A stretch of 64,000 nt of DNA from Balneolaceae bacterium (GTDB lineage Bacteria; Bacteroidota; Rhodothermia; Balneolales; Balneolaceae), in NCBI GenBank assembly GCA_017640665.1, contig JAEPQE010000001.1:761262-825261 (forward strand), read 5' to 3'. Below the pieces are notes generated by a model that saw only the letters and a list, made by a program, of their open reading frames with translations, searched no databases and was not told the origin of the DNA. The position numbers and the translations under genes were made by a program. Positions 17,737-25,376 of the stretch are shown here, piece by piece; position 1 is the stretch's first letter, and each line of letters opens with the position of its first letter.

Positions 17737-17851
17737 TGTTTTCTTGATGTTTAATAGTTCTTATTCTGACTGTTAGTACGAAGTCTTTCCCGAAGCAGAT
17801 TGGCTCTTTTTTTATTCTCTCCGATTATTTAAAGAAATACTATTGTTAAGG

Positions 17852-17882
17852 TTCGTTTTGTATGAATTTCTCCTTATATTTG
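17852..17882 (+). promoter_or_regulatory. Probable rpmH-rnpA-yidC promoter
   Basis: TTCG at 17852-17855, exactly 19 nt, then TATATTTG at 17875-17882: a full match to the TAnnTTTG -7 box and a 3-of-4 match to the -33 box of Bacteroidota-type promoters. It lies 45 nt upstream of the rpmH start. Confidence 0.65.
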
Positions 17883-17927
17883 AAGCCTTTTTGGATTACG
17901 AAATCGAACCGAAAATTATCCTGATTC

Positions 17928-18086
17928 ATGAAACGTACATTTCAACCTAGTAATAGAAAGCGCAAGAACAAGCACGGGTTCCGTAAGCGAATGTCTTCTG
18001 CAAACGGACAAAAAGTAGTCGCTGGCCGCCGTGCAAAAGGTCGCCATAAGCTTACTGTAAGTGATGAGAAAAAAGGAGCCAAGTAA
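17928..18086 (+). CDS. rpmH: 50S ribosomal protein L34
   Basis: A 52-residue basic protein. It begins [21 protein letters not shown] and contains the family block [22 protein letters not shown], diagnostic of L34, which binds 23S rRNA in the large subunit. The C-terminal SDEKKGAK is a short extension beyond the usual 44-46 residues. The rnpA start codon lies inside this extension, so the two genes overlap by 23 nt. First gene of the rpmH-rnpA-yidC unit, behind a good promoter. Confidence 0.97.
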   Translation: MKRTFQPSNRKRKNKHGFRKRMSSANGQKVVAGRRAKGRHKLTVSDEKKGAK

Positions 18087-18501
18087 TTTTACTGCTCCTT
18101 CTCCTCGTAGGTTTACTTTACCTAAGTCTCATATCTTACGGGGCAGACGGAATTTCCAGCAACTCTTTGAGAGCAGGAAATTCATCAATACGCCAACAAT
18201 TTCTGTTCGCTTTGCAGTTTACTCTTCAAACAAAGAAGGTTTCAAAGTTGGCTTTATCTCACCCAAAAAAATTGGCAATGCCGTTCAACGAAATCGTTAT
18301 AAGCGATTGATGCGTGAAGCTTACCGATTAAATAAACACACATTGTCGGAAGCAATGAATAATTTTGAAGGCTCACTACATGTTGTTTGTATTGCCCGAC
18401 ACACTAAACCAGATTATCATGCAATCGAAAATGACATGGTAACTCTGCTCGGGGATTTGCGTAGCCGCATCCTTTCCGCTAATAAATCTGAAGAATTTTA
18501 A
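18064..18501 (+). CDS. rnpA: Ribonuclease P protein component
   Basis: A 145-residue protein subunit of RNase P, which matures tRNA 5' ends with the rnpB RNA (35157-35523). The RNR signature is present in [21 protein letters not shown] (about residues 68-88), preceded by the [13 protein letters not shown] motif. The ATG at 18064 is preferred to the GTG at 18061. Either start overlaps rpmH; no later start codon would keep the N-terminal domain. The basic N-terminal extension of about 20 residues is poorly conserved. Confidence 0.94.
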   Translation: MRKKEPSNFTAPSPRRFTLPKSHILRGRRNFQQLFESRKFINTPTISVRFAVYSSNKEGFKVGFISPKKIGNAVQRNRYKRLMREAYRLNKHTLSEAMNNFEGSLHVVCIARHTKPDYHAIENDMVTLLGDLRSRILSANKSEEF

Positions 18502-18513
18502 ATACGCTGACTT

Positions 18514-20304
18514 TTGGATAAAAATACCGTAATCGGATTTTCACTCATTTTTCTACTCATGCTTGGCTGGTTTTATTTCACCATGCCCAGTGAAGAGCAA
18601 TTAGCTGAACAACGCCGGCTACAAGCTGTTCAGGATAGCCTCGCTCTTGTTCAGGACATGGAAGACGCAGCTGTCGCCGAAGAAGAGGCCACTGCACAAA
18701 CCGAAACATTTATTGAAGATGCTGAAGAAGAGGAAGTAGCTCCTGCCGGAATGTTTGGAGTAACTCAGGATAGCATCCAGACAGAATTCACCGTTGAGAC
18801 TCCTTTATATTCTGCGGTATTTACCAATAAAGGTGCCGGACCTTCACAATTCATTTTAAAAACTCACCAAACCTGGGATGGACAACCCGTCCAGTTGGTT
18901 GGTGATACAACCCGTTCAGCTTATAACACCGGGTTCCTTACCACCGAGAACTACAATATCGAGACCCAGAATCTCATCTTCAGACAGGTTAATGCCGGAA
19001 GCTCGGTAACCGTAGCTGAAGGTGATAGCAAAGAACTTACCTATGTTCTTGATCTGGAAAACGGCCGGAGACTGGAATATACCTATACCTTTTTTGGCGA
19101 TAACTATGAGGTAGATCTGGATGTTCGTTTTGTTGGGCTTCGTGATTACATCATTGGAAGAGAAATAGATTTTGGCTGGAATACCCCTCTTCGTTTTACT
19201 GAACTTGATCGTGTTCAGGAAGCTTTGGCAACATCCGCCTATCTTTACGCGGGTGAAGAGCTGGAGCAATTAAAAGCCGATGATTTTGAAGAAAATAATG
19301 GGTTAAAAGAGCAACGAATAAACGGAACTATTGATTGGGTAGCTACCAAAACCAAATTCTTTGCACAGATTATTCAGCCGGTTACACCTTCGGTTGGAGC
19401 CTATTTAAAAGGACAGGTTAACGGCGAAGTAGATGACCCATTTACCGATCATAGTTATTCAGCTTCTGTAACTTCTGATATTCCGAGTGATGGAACGGTT
19501 TCTTTTGAGCTCTACCTTGGCCCTATGAAATATTACGATGTGAAGGACTTCAACGAACACGCTTTTGATATGGTTGAAGTGGGATATGGCTGGCTGCGTT
19601 GGTTCTCTGATCCATTTGTGCGCTTTATCGTGATTCCGTTTTTCACCTTCTTTAGTGGTTTCATCTCCAATTACGGGGTTTTGATTATCATCTTTGCTGC
19701 CTCCGTTAAACTGATTCTATCTCCACTTACCATTAAGAGTTATCGAAGTATGGCGGCCATGAAAGAGCTTCAACCACAGATGAAGGAAATTCAGGAGAAG
19801 TACAAAGACAATCCCCAGAAGCAACAAAAAGCTACGATGGATCTCTATCGTAAGAATAAAGTGAATCCATTGGGCGGTTGTTTGCCTATGCTCCTGCAGT
19901 TCCCGATCCTTATTACTCTCTGGAGATTCTTCCAGAATTCTATTCTTCTCCGTCAGGAATCATTCATGTGGGTAAGTGATTTATCTGCGCCGGATTATAT
20001 CATTAGCTTACCTTTTTCCATTCCTTTTCTTGGTGATCAGATTGCCGGTCTTGTTTTATTGATGACTGCCTCTATGGTTCTCCAAAGTAAACTTACGGCA
20101 GGAGCATCAGGAGGTGGAGCTTCAAATCCAATGGCACAACAAATGAAAGTAATGCAGTACTTTCTGCCCATTATGCTGTTGTTCGTCTTCAACAACTTTG
20201 CCTCAGGATTGAGTTTGTATTATTTGATTTTCAACCTGCTTTCAATCGTTCAGCAGTTATACATCAACAAAACTACACACGAAGCTGCTGTAGCTAAAAC
20301 GTAG
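18514..20304 (+). CDS. yidC: Membrane protein insertase YidC
   Basis: A 596-residue Gram-negative-type YidC starting at a TTG codon 13 nt after rnpA. The N-terminal signal anchor (TVIGFSLIFLLMLGWFYF) gives the correct start. A Glu/Ala linker follows, then the large periplasmic domain (about 60-345), then the conserved five-helix insertase core with GCLPMLLQFPILITLWRFF. The C-terminal SNPMAQQMKVMQYFLPIML is typical. It inserts and folds inner-membrane proteins, with or without SecYEG. No yidD lies between rnpA and yidC and no mnmE follows, unlike the common order. Confidence 0.97.
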   Translation: MDKNTVIGFSLIFLLMLGWFYFTMPSEEQLAEQRRLQAVQDSLALVQDMEDAAVAEEEATAQTETFIEDAEEEEVAPAGMFGVTQDSIQTEFTVETPLYSAVFTNKGAGPSQFILKTHQTWDGQPVQLVGDTTRSAYNTGFLTTENYNIETQNLIFRQVNAGSSVTVAEGDSKELTYVLDLENGRRLEYTYTFFGDNYEVDLDVRFVGLRDYIIGREIDFGWNTPLRFTELDRVQEALATSAYLYAGEELEQLKADDFEENNGLKEQRINGTIDWVATKTKFFAQIIQPVTPSVGAYLKGQVNGEVDDPFTDHSYSASVTSDIPSDGTVSFELYLGPMKYYDVKDFNEHAFDMVEVGYGWLRWFSDPFVRFIVIPFFTFFSGFISNYGVLIIIFAASVKLILSPLTIKSYRSMAAMKELQPQMKEIQEKYKDNPQKQQKATMDLYRKNKVNPLGGCLPMLLQFPILITLWRFFQNSILLRQESFMWVSDLSAPDYIISLPFSIPFLGDQIAGLVLLMTASMVLQSKLTAGASGGGASNPMAQQMKVMQYFLPIMLLFVFNNFASGLSLYYLIFNLLSIVQQLYINKTTHEAAVAKT

Positions 20305-20307
20305 TTT

Positions 20308-20373
20308 GGATAATTGAAACTCGTTAATCGTTATTTGTTATTATTATCAACGAATAACGATTAACAATTATCC
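20308..20373. repeat. 66-nt palindromic repeat between yidC and the HsdR-N-like gene
   Basis: Outer arms GGATAATTG / CAATTATCC and inner arms GTTAATCGTTATT / AATAACGATTAAC form one long imperfect hairpin with an AT-rich loop. It starts 4 nt after the yidC stop and ends on the base before the next ATG, so it could serve as yidC's terminator and as the leader of the next gene. A related half-unit (caattaacgaataacgaaac) lies near 22590, which suggests a dispersed element. Confidence 0.7.
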
Positions 20374-21279
20374 ATGCGCAGCAAAGCACTCCATCACTTT
20401 CCTCACATTTCCTTTAAAGGGGAAGAGAAACTGCTTTGGAATCCGGTTTTAAAGAAAGCGTTCAAGAATCTTCCCGAAGAACGGGTTCGTCTTCAATTGG
20501 TTGATTACTTAATCGAGGAATCCGGTTTTTCGCAGCATCGTATTTCGTTAGAATCGCCTGTTAAGCTTCCACGAGATAAATCAAAATCCCGTACTGATCT
20601 CATTTGTTATAACGATGCATTCAATCCTCTGCTTTTGGTTGAATGCAAAGCTCCTGAGATTCGACTTGATGCTAAGGTCGCCCTACAGATTGCTAGATAT
20701 AACCAACAGGTGGAAGCCCCTTTTCTTTTGGTAACAAACGGCCTTTCTGAGTTCTGGTTTTCTCAGGAAAACGAGGCCCTCCATTTCCTTGATGTGATTC
20801 CTGAACCCTTTAATTCTTCGCAGACTGTTGATCGGAATTTTGAGTATTGGTCGAAGCGGGGATTCGCTGGAAAGAACTCCCATCCCCAAACAAGAATATG
20901 GATCACTGAAAGCTGTCTTAGTCTTTTTTGTGATGAAGTTTCTACTCCAAAATTCTTCAGCTTTGAAGGAACCTCCCCAGAACTTGGTCTTGCCAATTAT
21001 TATCAGATTTTTGAAGTCGGCGAGAATAATCGTTTAGCTCTTTCGCTCAGCTCAACCCCATTCGGCGCCACAAGACTAAATGCAATCCTGAATAATGAAG
21101 GTGAAAATGTAGCACTTCTCTCTGTTTCTTTGGATTTAGTCGCTTCAGAAGAACCAAGGAATACCATCATTCATTCTGCCTCCGGATTTCATCACCTGGA
21201 TATCAAAGATGAAATCGGGTTTGGTTTTGAACAGGAACTAGCTAGTTATGTGACGGCTATTTCAGATTTGATGGATTGA
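20374..21279 (+). CDS. Orphan HsdR N-terminal-like (PD-(D/E)xK) protein
   Basis: A 301-residue protein whose first 130 residues match the nuclease domain of type I restriction HsdR subunits. Visible: RLQLVDYLIEESGFSQHRI, then RTDLICY with Asp75, LLLVECKAP with Glu90-x-Lys92, and ALQIARYNQQV. These give a full PD-(D/E)xK core plus the following Gln motif. No helicase domain, hsdM or hsdS is nearby. The C-terminal 160 residues are not recognised. Stand-alone proteins of this type are common in Bacteroidota. The start ATG directly follows a palindromic repeat, with no visible ribosome binding site. Confidence 0.8.
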   Translation: MRSKALHHFPHISFKGEEKLLWNPVLKKAFKNLPEERVRLQLVDYLIEESGFSQHRISLESPVKLPRDKSKSRTDLICYNDAFNPLLLVECKAPEIRLDAKVALQIARYNQQVEAPFLLVTNGLSEFWFSQENEALHFLDVIPEPFNSSQTVDRNFEYWSKRGFAGKNSHPQTRIWITESCLSLFCDEVSTPKFFSFEGTSPELGLANYYQIFEVGENNRLALSLSSTPFGATRLNAILNNEGENVALLSVSLDLVASEEPRNTIIHSASGFHHLDIKDEIGFGFEQELASYVTAISDLMD

Positions 21280-21281
21280 TT

Positions 21282-21905
21282 TTATTCGTCATCCTGTCTG
21301 TCGGTTTTTTCTAAAGACCTTCTCCATGCCAAGTATCCTGCAAAAGCTAAACCTGTAAAGATCAGAAACTGAAAGCTCGTCAACACTAGTCCCTTATAAA
21401 AGTACAGGGGTATTGAAATCAGGTCAGTAATAATCCACGCGATCCAGCTTTCGAGTTTTTTGCGAGCCATTAGCCACATTCCAAGTATAGCAAAACAGGT
21501 AGTGGTAGCATCCCAGATTGGGACATCACTATCAGTGAAGTGCATTAACACAAAAACCAAAACAAAAAACGAACCAACCAGCAAGCCTATTGAAATCCAC
21601 CACTCTTTTAAAGAATTAGTAGTAACCGGAATCTGAGCTCTGTTTTCATCCTCTGTATTGGTCCAATGGTACCAACCATACACACTCATCACAAAGTAAT
21701 AACTGTTCACACCCATATCGGCATAGAGCTGATAATTGAACCCGAAATAGACATAAATCAAAACGCTGATGATCCCGGTTGGATACACCAGTATATTTTC
21801 TTTCATGGAAAACCAAACGCTCATCAAACCGGTTATAACAGCGATCCACTCCAAAGCCGTAGTTTGATAAATACCAGCAATTATGCCGTCGATGATTGGG
21901 TGCAT
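21282..21905 (-). CDS. pnuC: Nicotinamide riboside transporter PnuC
   Basis: A 207-residue membrane protein of the PnuC family with about seven hydrophobic segments. The family motifs are present: ALEWIAVITGLMSVWF at the start, SVYGWYHWTN with the substrate-contacting Trp residues, and SWIAWIITDLISIPLYFYKG. It mediates facilitated uptake of nicotinamide riboside for NAD synthesis, normally trapped by the NadR kinase (not in this window). A thiamine-linked PnuT is less likely because no TPP riboswitch or thi gene is adjacent. It is convergent with the HsdR-N-like gene, with a 2-nt gap. Confidence 0.9.
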   Translation of the reverse strand: MHPIIDGIIAGIYQTTALEWIAVITGLMSVWFSMKENILVYPTGIISVLIYVYFGFNYQLYADMGVNSYYFVMSVYGWYHWTNTEDENRAQIPVTTNSLKEWWISIGLLVGSFFVLVFVLMHFTDSDVPIWDATTTCFAILGMWLMARKKLESWIAWIITDLISIPLYFYKGLVLTSFQFLIFTGLAFAGYLAWRRSLEKTDRQDDE

Positions 21906-22054
21906 GTATTTTACTTTTTGTCAACCTCTCCATCATCCTGAACTTGTTTCAAGATATGTGATGATCGAATCGCTGGCATAGATAAGAATTAAATCGAAGA
22001 ATCACACCCCGCAGTATTAGCCCCGAATCGACATCCTTCAAAGGAGGACTTAAT

Positions 22055-22585
22055 CTAATCCCGAAATTTATTTATTAAATTGGCCATTGTTTCTTCATCT
22101 GTGATTTCGATCCAACCAACAAATACCCAAATTAGATACGGATTATGATCTTCATACCAATCGGATCCTAATGCCCAACATACGAAAGCGGCATCTTGGT
22201 AATATGGATTCGCATATTCTCTCTCTACACCGTTTATTCGAAAGTTAATATTGCCTGAATGATACTCATCTAACAAGTTTTGCCATCTATTAGACCTTGT
22301 TGAATATACCTTCCTTTCATTTCCATTGACTTCCATGCTGAAAACAGTATCCAATGCAGCAATTGAGGTTGACCAAAATCTTTCCCCAATATATGAATAA
22401 GTAGTATCCTCATAGGTTTCTTGGAACAATACTTTTCCATCAATTTCAGGCGAACACATTTCGGTTCCCTCCAAATACTCATAACCTTTAACCAGTAACC
22501 GCTCAGTTCCCCAAATCCACCAAGTCAAGGCATGGAGCACAAAGAACCCGATCACAAACAACAGTATTTTCTTCCTAAAACTCAT
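22055..22585 (-). CDS. Uncharacterised single-pass membrane protein
   Basis: A 176-residue protein of unknown function. One N-terminal hydrophobic segment (ILLFVIGFFVLHALTWWIW, residues 6-24) is probably an uncleaved anchor. The rest is soluble, acidic and aromatic-rich, with a YEDTTYSYIGERFWSTSI stretch and a PYLIWVFVGWIEI segment near the end. No motif is recognised. It is transcribed alone between the divergent symporter gene at 22692 and the 149-nt space before pnuC. That space contains only a degenerate fragment of the GTCAT-type dispersed repeat (around 21940-21965). Confidence 0.65.
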   Translation of the reverse strand: MSFRKKILLFVIGFFVLHALTWWIWGTERLLVKGYEYLEGTEMCSPEIDGKVLFQETYEDTTYSYIGERFWSTSIAALDTVFSMEVNGNERKVYSTRSNRWQNLLDEYHSGNINFRINGVEREYANPYYQDAAFVCWALGSDWYEDHNPYLIWVFVGWIEITDEETMANLINKFRD

Positions 22586-22691
22586 TGAATTACAATTAAC
22601 GAATAACGAAACCCAATTAACTAAAAAAATTCATTATACTCGCATCGGTAACATTTTAAATTTTTCATTGAATCATTCTTAATTCAAAATA

Positions 22692-24395
22692 ATGCCATTC
22701 AATACCCTCGATTACTTCGTTATTGCTGCTTATGTAGTACTGCTTATCGTTGTCGCGTACATCGCTAAGAAAAGAGGTCAGCAGTCGCTGGACGATTACT
22801 TTGCCGGAGGGAAAGATCTCCCCTGGTGGCTGGTTGGGGTTTCGATGGTAGCAACCACTTTTGCCGCAGATACTCCCCTTGCAATCACCGGAATTGTCGC
22901 CTCACAAGGAATTGCCGGAAACTGGTTTTGGTGGAGCTGGATGATTTCCGGAATAATTACCGTATTTATCTACGCTAAACTTTGGAAGCGGGCGGATGTT
23001 TTAACTGATTGTGAATTCATAGAGCTGCGATACGGAGGTAAACCAGCCAGCTTTCTGCGTGGATTCCGGGCACTCTATTTCGCATTTCCATTCAACTGTG
23101 TGATAATGGGATGGGTAACTGTTGGAATGGCCAAAGTGATGTCAGTAATTACAGGAGCAAGTCAGTGGGAAATCATTATTGTTTTATATGGAATGACGGC
23201 TTTATACATCGCAATCTCAGGACTTTGGGGAGTTGTAGTAACTGATTTCATACAGTTTTTTATCGCGATGATTGGTTCTATCGCCCTGGCATATTTTGCG
23301 GTAGATCACGTAGGAGGGCTGGATGCTCTTAAATCACAACTTGGGGATGTGGTCGAATTTGATATTCTGAGTTTCAATCCATTCAACAATCCTGAAATCC
23401 CCATTGTTACTGCACTTATTTGGGTTGGGATGGCCTGGTGGGCAGCCTGGTATCCGGGCGCTGAGCCCGGTGGAGGTGGCTATATTGCACAAAGGATGTT
23501 TTCGGCCAAAGATGAGCGTAACGCCGTTGGTGGAACTCTTCTTTTTAACATTGCGAATTATGCGGTTCGCCCATGGCCCTGGATCTTAGTAGCACTGGTT
23601 TCGCTCGTGGTTTTCCCCGAGCTCACCGATAAAGAAGCCGGTTATCCAATGATGATGGCTGAAGTACTTCCTGTAGGTTGGTTCGGATTACTGTGCGTAG
23701 CTTTTCTCTCTGCTTTTGTCTCTACTATTTCAACTCAGCTTAACTGGGGAACTTCTTATGTGATTAATGATTTCTACGCACGCTTCATCAAAAAAGAAAA
23801 TGAATTTGATTCTCCTGAAGCGGCTCAAAAGCATTATGTCTTCATCTCGCGAATCGCCACCATTGGTATGGCCGGAGTGGCCATTGTTGTTTCTTATTTC
23901 TTTGATTCGGTAAAAGGGGGCTGGGAATTCATTTTATCTCTCAGCGCCGGGATTGGTGGAGTAATGCTATTGCGTTGGTTCTGGTGGCGTATCAATGCCT
24001 GGAGTGAAATCTCAGCAATGATTGCCGCTACTGTAGGAGCTATCGTGTCTAAAGTAATCGGGCTGGACTTTGCAGGAAGTATGATTGCAACAACTTCTTT
24101 TTCAACCGTTGTCTGGTTGATCGCTACCTTTATTACCAAACCCGAAACTGAAGAAACTTTATCGACCTATTTTGCTCAGGTTCGTCCGATGGGTAAAGGC
24201 TGGGCTCCCTTCTCTGGCGGGAAACTGTCTCACGAACGTTTGTTCCCTGCCCTGCTTGATGTAGCCCTTTCATTGATGGCTATTATCTCTTTTTTGATGG
24301 GAATGGGTGAATTGTTCTTTGGAGACCTTATTACCGGAATCAGCTTTTTAGTTGGTGGAACCATCGCAACCTGGGTGGTGGTTCGGAAAATTTAG
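22692..24395 (+). CDS. Sodium:solute symporter family protein
   Basis: A 567-residue member of the SSS family (LeuT-like fold) with about 13 membrane segments. It opens TLDYFVIAAYVVLLIVVAYIAKKRG and carries the early DDYFAGGKDLPWWLVGVSMVATTFAADTP block, the family's Na+/substrate-binding TM1 region. Later, FLSAFVSTISTQLNWG corresponds to the conserved TM8 Na2-site Ser/Thr region. It uses the sodium gradient, in keeping with the NQR pump in this window, to import a substrate that cannot be named. It overlaps the convergent cytochrome c gene by 4 nt. Confidence 0.92.
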   Translation: MPFNTLDYFVIAAYVVLLIVVAYIAKKRGQQSLDDYFAGGKDLPWWLVGVSMVATTFAADTPLAITGIVASQGIAGNWFWWSWMISGIITVFIYAKLWKRADVLTDCEFIELRYGGKPASFLRGFRALYFAFPFNCVIMGWVTVGMAKVMSVITGASQWEIIIVLYGMTALYIAISGLWGVVVTDFIQFFIAMIGSIALAYFAVDHVGGLDALKSQLGDVVEFDILSFNPFNNPEIPIVTALIWVGMAWWAAWYPGAEPGGGGYIAQRMFSAKDERNAVGGTLLFNIANYAVRPWPWILVALVSLVVFPELTDKEAGYPMMMAEVLPVGWFGLLCVAFLSAFVSTISTQLNWGTSYVINDFYARFIKKENEFDSPEAAQKHYVFISRIATIGMAGVAIVVSYFFDSVKGGWEFILSLSAGIGGVMLLRWFWWRINAWSEISAMIAATVGAIVSKVIGLDFAGSMIATTSFSTVVWLIATFITKPETEETLSTYFAQVRPMGKGWAPFSGGKLSHERLFPALLDVALSLMAIISFLMGMGELFFGDLITGISFLVGGTIATWVVVRKI

Positions 24396-24874
24396 TTTGG
24401 CATGTTTAGCGCAGGCTTTACATCTCCACGATGGCATGTAGTACAGTTAACCGCTACTCTCCGATCACTTAATTCATCGATACCCCTCAATTCCATATTT
24501 ATAGTCCGACCCATTTCAGACATTTTCCTTGTTATGATCTTTTCTTTCTTCTCATCGCTGCTCCAGTCATCAGGATTGTGACAATGAGTACATGTTACCC
24601 CAAGCGACCGTGAATATCCCATTTCCATAATTCTAAGCAATCGACCTGCAGGAACATCTTTAAGAAATTGAATATTGGTATAAACTTCAGAGGACGGTTC
24701 ATTTTCATACCCTTTTATTTGCTCGCGGAGTTCAGCCAGTGCTTTCTCCTGATCAAACTCAGAAGTATCCGGTTGCGAAGTAGTTACAATAGTTGAAGGT
24801 TTAACTTCAGGCTCTGTATTTGACCAAAACATTCCAAAGCAGAAAGTGATTAGAAGAATAAGAAATGATTTCAT
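24392..24874 (-). CDS. Exported dihaem cytochrome c (reaction-centre cytochrome-like)
   Basis: A 160-residue protein with an N-terminal hydrophobic segment (SFLILLITFCFGMFW) for export or anchoring. Two c-type haem motifs are visible, Cys95-Thr-His-Cys98-His99 and Cys144-Thr-Thr-Cys147-His148. Each has nearby Met residues (Met83/Met85, Met118/Met121) that could be axial ligands. The LKDVPAGRLLRIMEMGYSRSLGVTCTHCH arrangement is like one half of the tetrahaem cytochrome subunit of photosynthetic reaction centres, a domain found in many non-phototrophs. A periplasmic electron carrier of unknown partner is the best description. Confidence 0.88.
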   Translation of the reverse strand: MKSFLILLITFCFGMFWSNTEPEVKPSTIVTTSQPDTSEFDQEKALAELREQIKGYENEPSSEVYTNIQFLKDVPAGRLLRIMEMGYSRSLGVTCTHCHNPDDWSSDEKKEKIITRKMSEMGRTINMELRGIDELSDRRVAVNCTTCHRGDVKPALNMPN

Positions 24875-25039
24875 AATACTGGTATTGGTTTCACTTCAAA
24901 TCTAATAAAGAAATAATCAGATGCAATCGAAAACCTGCGATTGTCACTTTTATGCTCATTATTTAAAAAAATAATTCTACTCTAATTGAAACTTTTATTG
25001 GAATGAACGTATTTGTTCTAAATTTTAAAACTAATATCT

Positions 25040-25375
25040 ATGAATATTCTTTCACGAATGGAGGAGCTCATTCTTCTCTCTGTCTGGAAGCTACAGGGCG
25101 AGGCTTATGGACTTCAGATCAGAACATACCTTTCCGAGTTAGTTGAGCAGGAATTATCGGTTGGGGCAGTATATGTGCCATTAAAACGGCTCAAAAAGAG
25201 AGGGTATCTGAGTTCTTGGGACAGCGATCCCACGGATGAGCGCGGAGGCAGAACTAAACGCTTTTATAAGCTAACTGAAAAAGGAGTAACGGCTTTACAA
25301 CAGGTAAAAACCGTTCAGGAAAATGCCTGGTCTGGTCTCCCTGACCTTGGCTTAGGCTGGAATCCTTCAATTTAG
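25040..25375 (+). CDS. PadR-family transcriptional regulator
   Basis: A 111-residue PadR winged-helix protein. It starts MNILSRMEELILLSVWKLQGEAYG, has the helix-turn-helix through LSVGAVYVPLKRLKKRGYLSS and the wing DERGGRTKRFYKLTEKG. It lacks the long C-terminal helix of larger PadR proteins. It ends 1 nt before the permease start, so the two form one unit. In Bacteroidota and Acidobacteria this PadR type is habitually paired with permease-prefix FtsX proteins and is thought to control them. Confidence 0.93.
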   Translation: MNILSRMEELILLSVWKLQGEAYGLQIRTYLSELVEQELSVGAVYVPLKRLKKRGYLSSWDSDPTDERGGRTKRFYKLTEKGVTALQQVKTVQENAWSGLPDLGLGWNPSI

Positions 25376-25376
25376 A

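Noticed and set aside
21906-22054. Riboswitch upstream of pnuC
   Set aside because: No TPP or NAD riboswitch core could be traced; the region holds only degenerate repeat sequence and AT-rich DNA.
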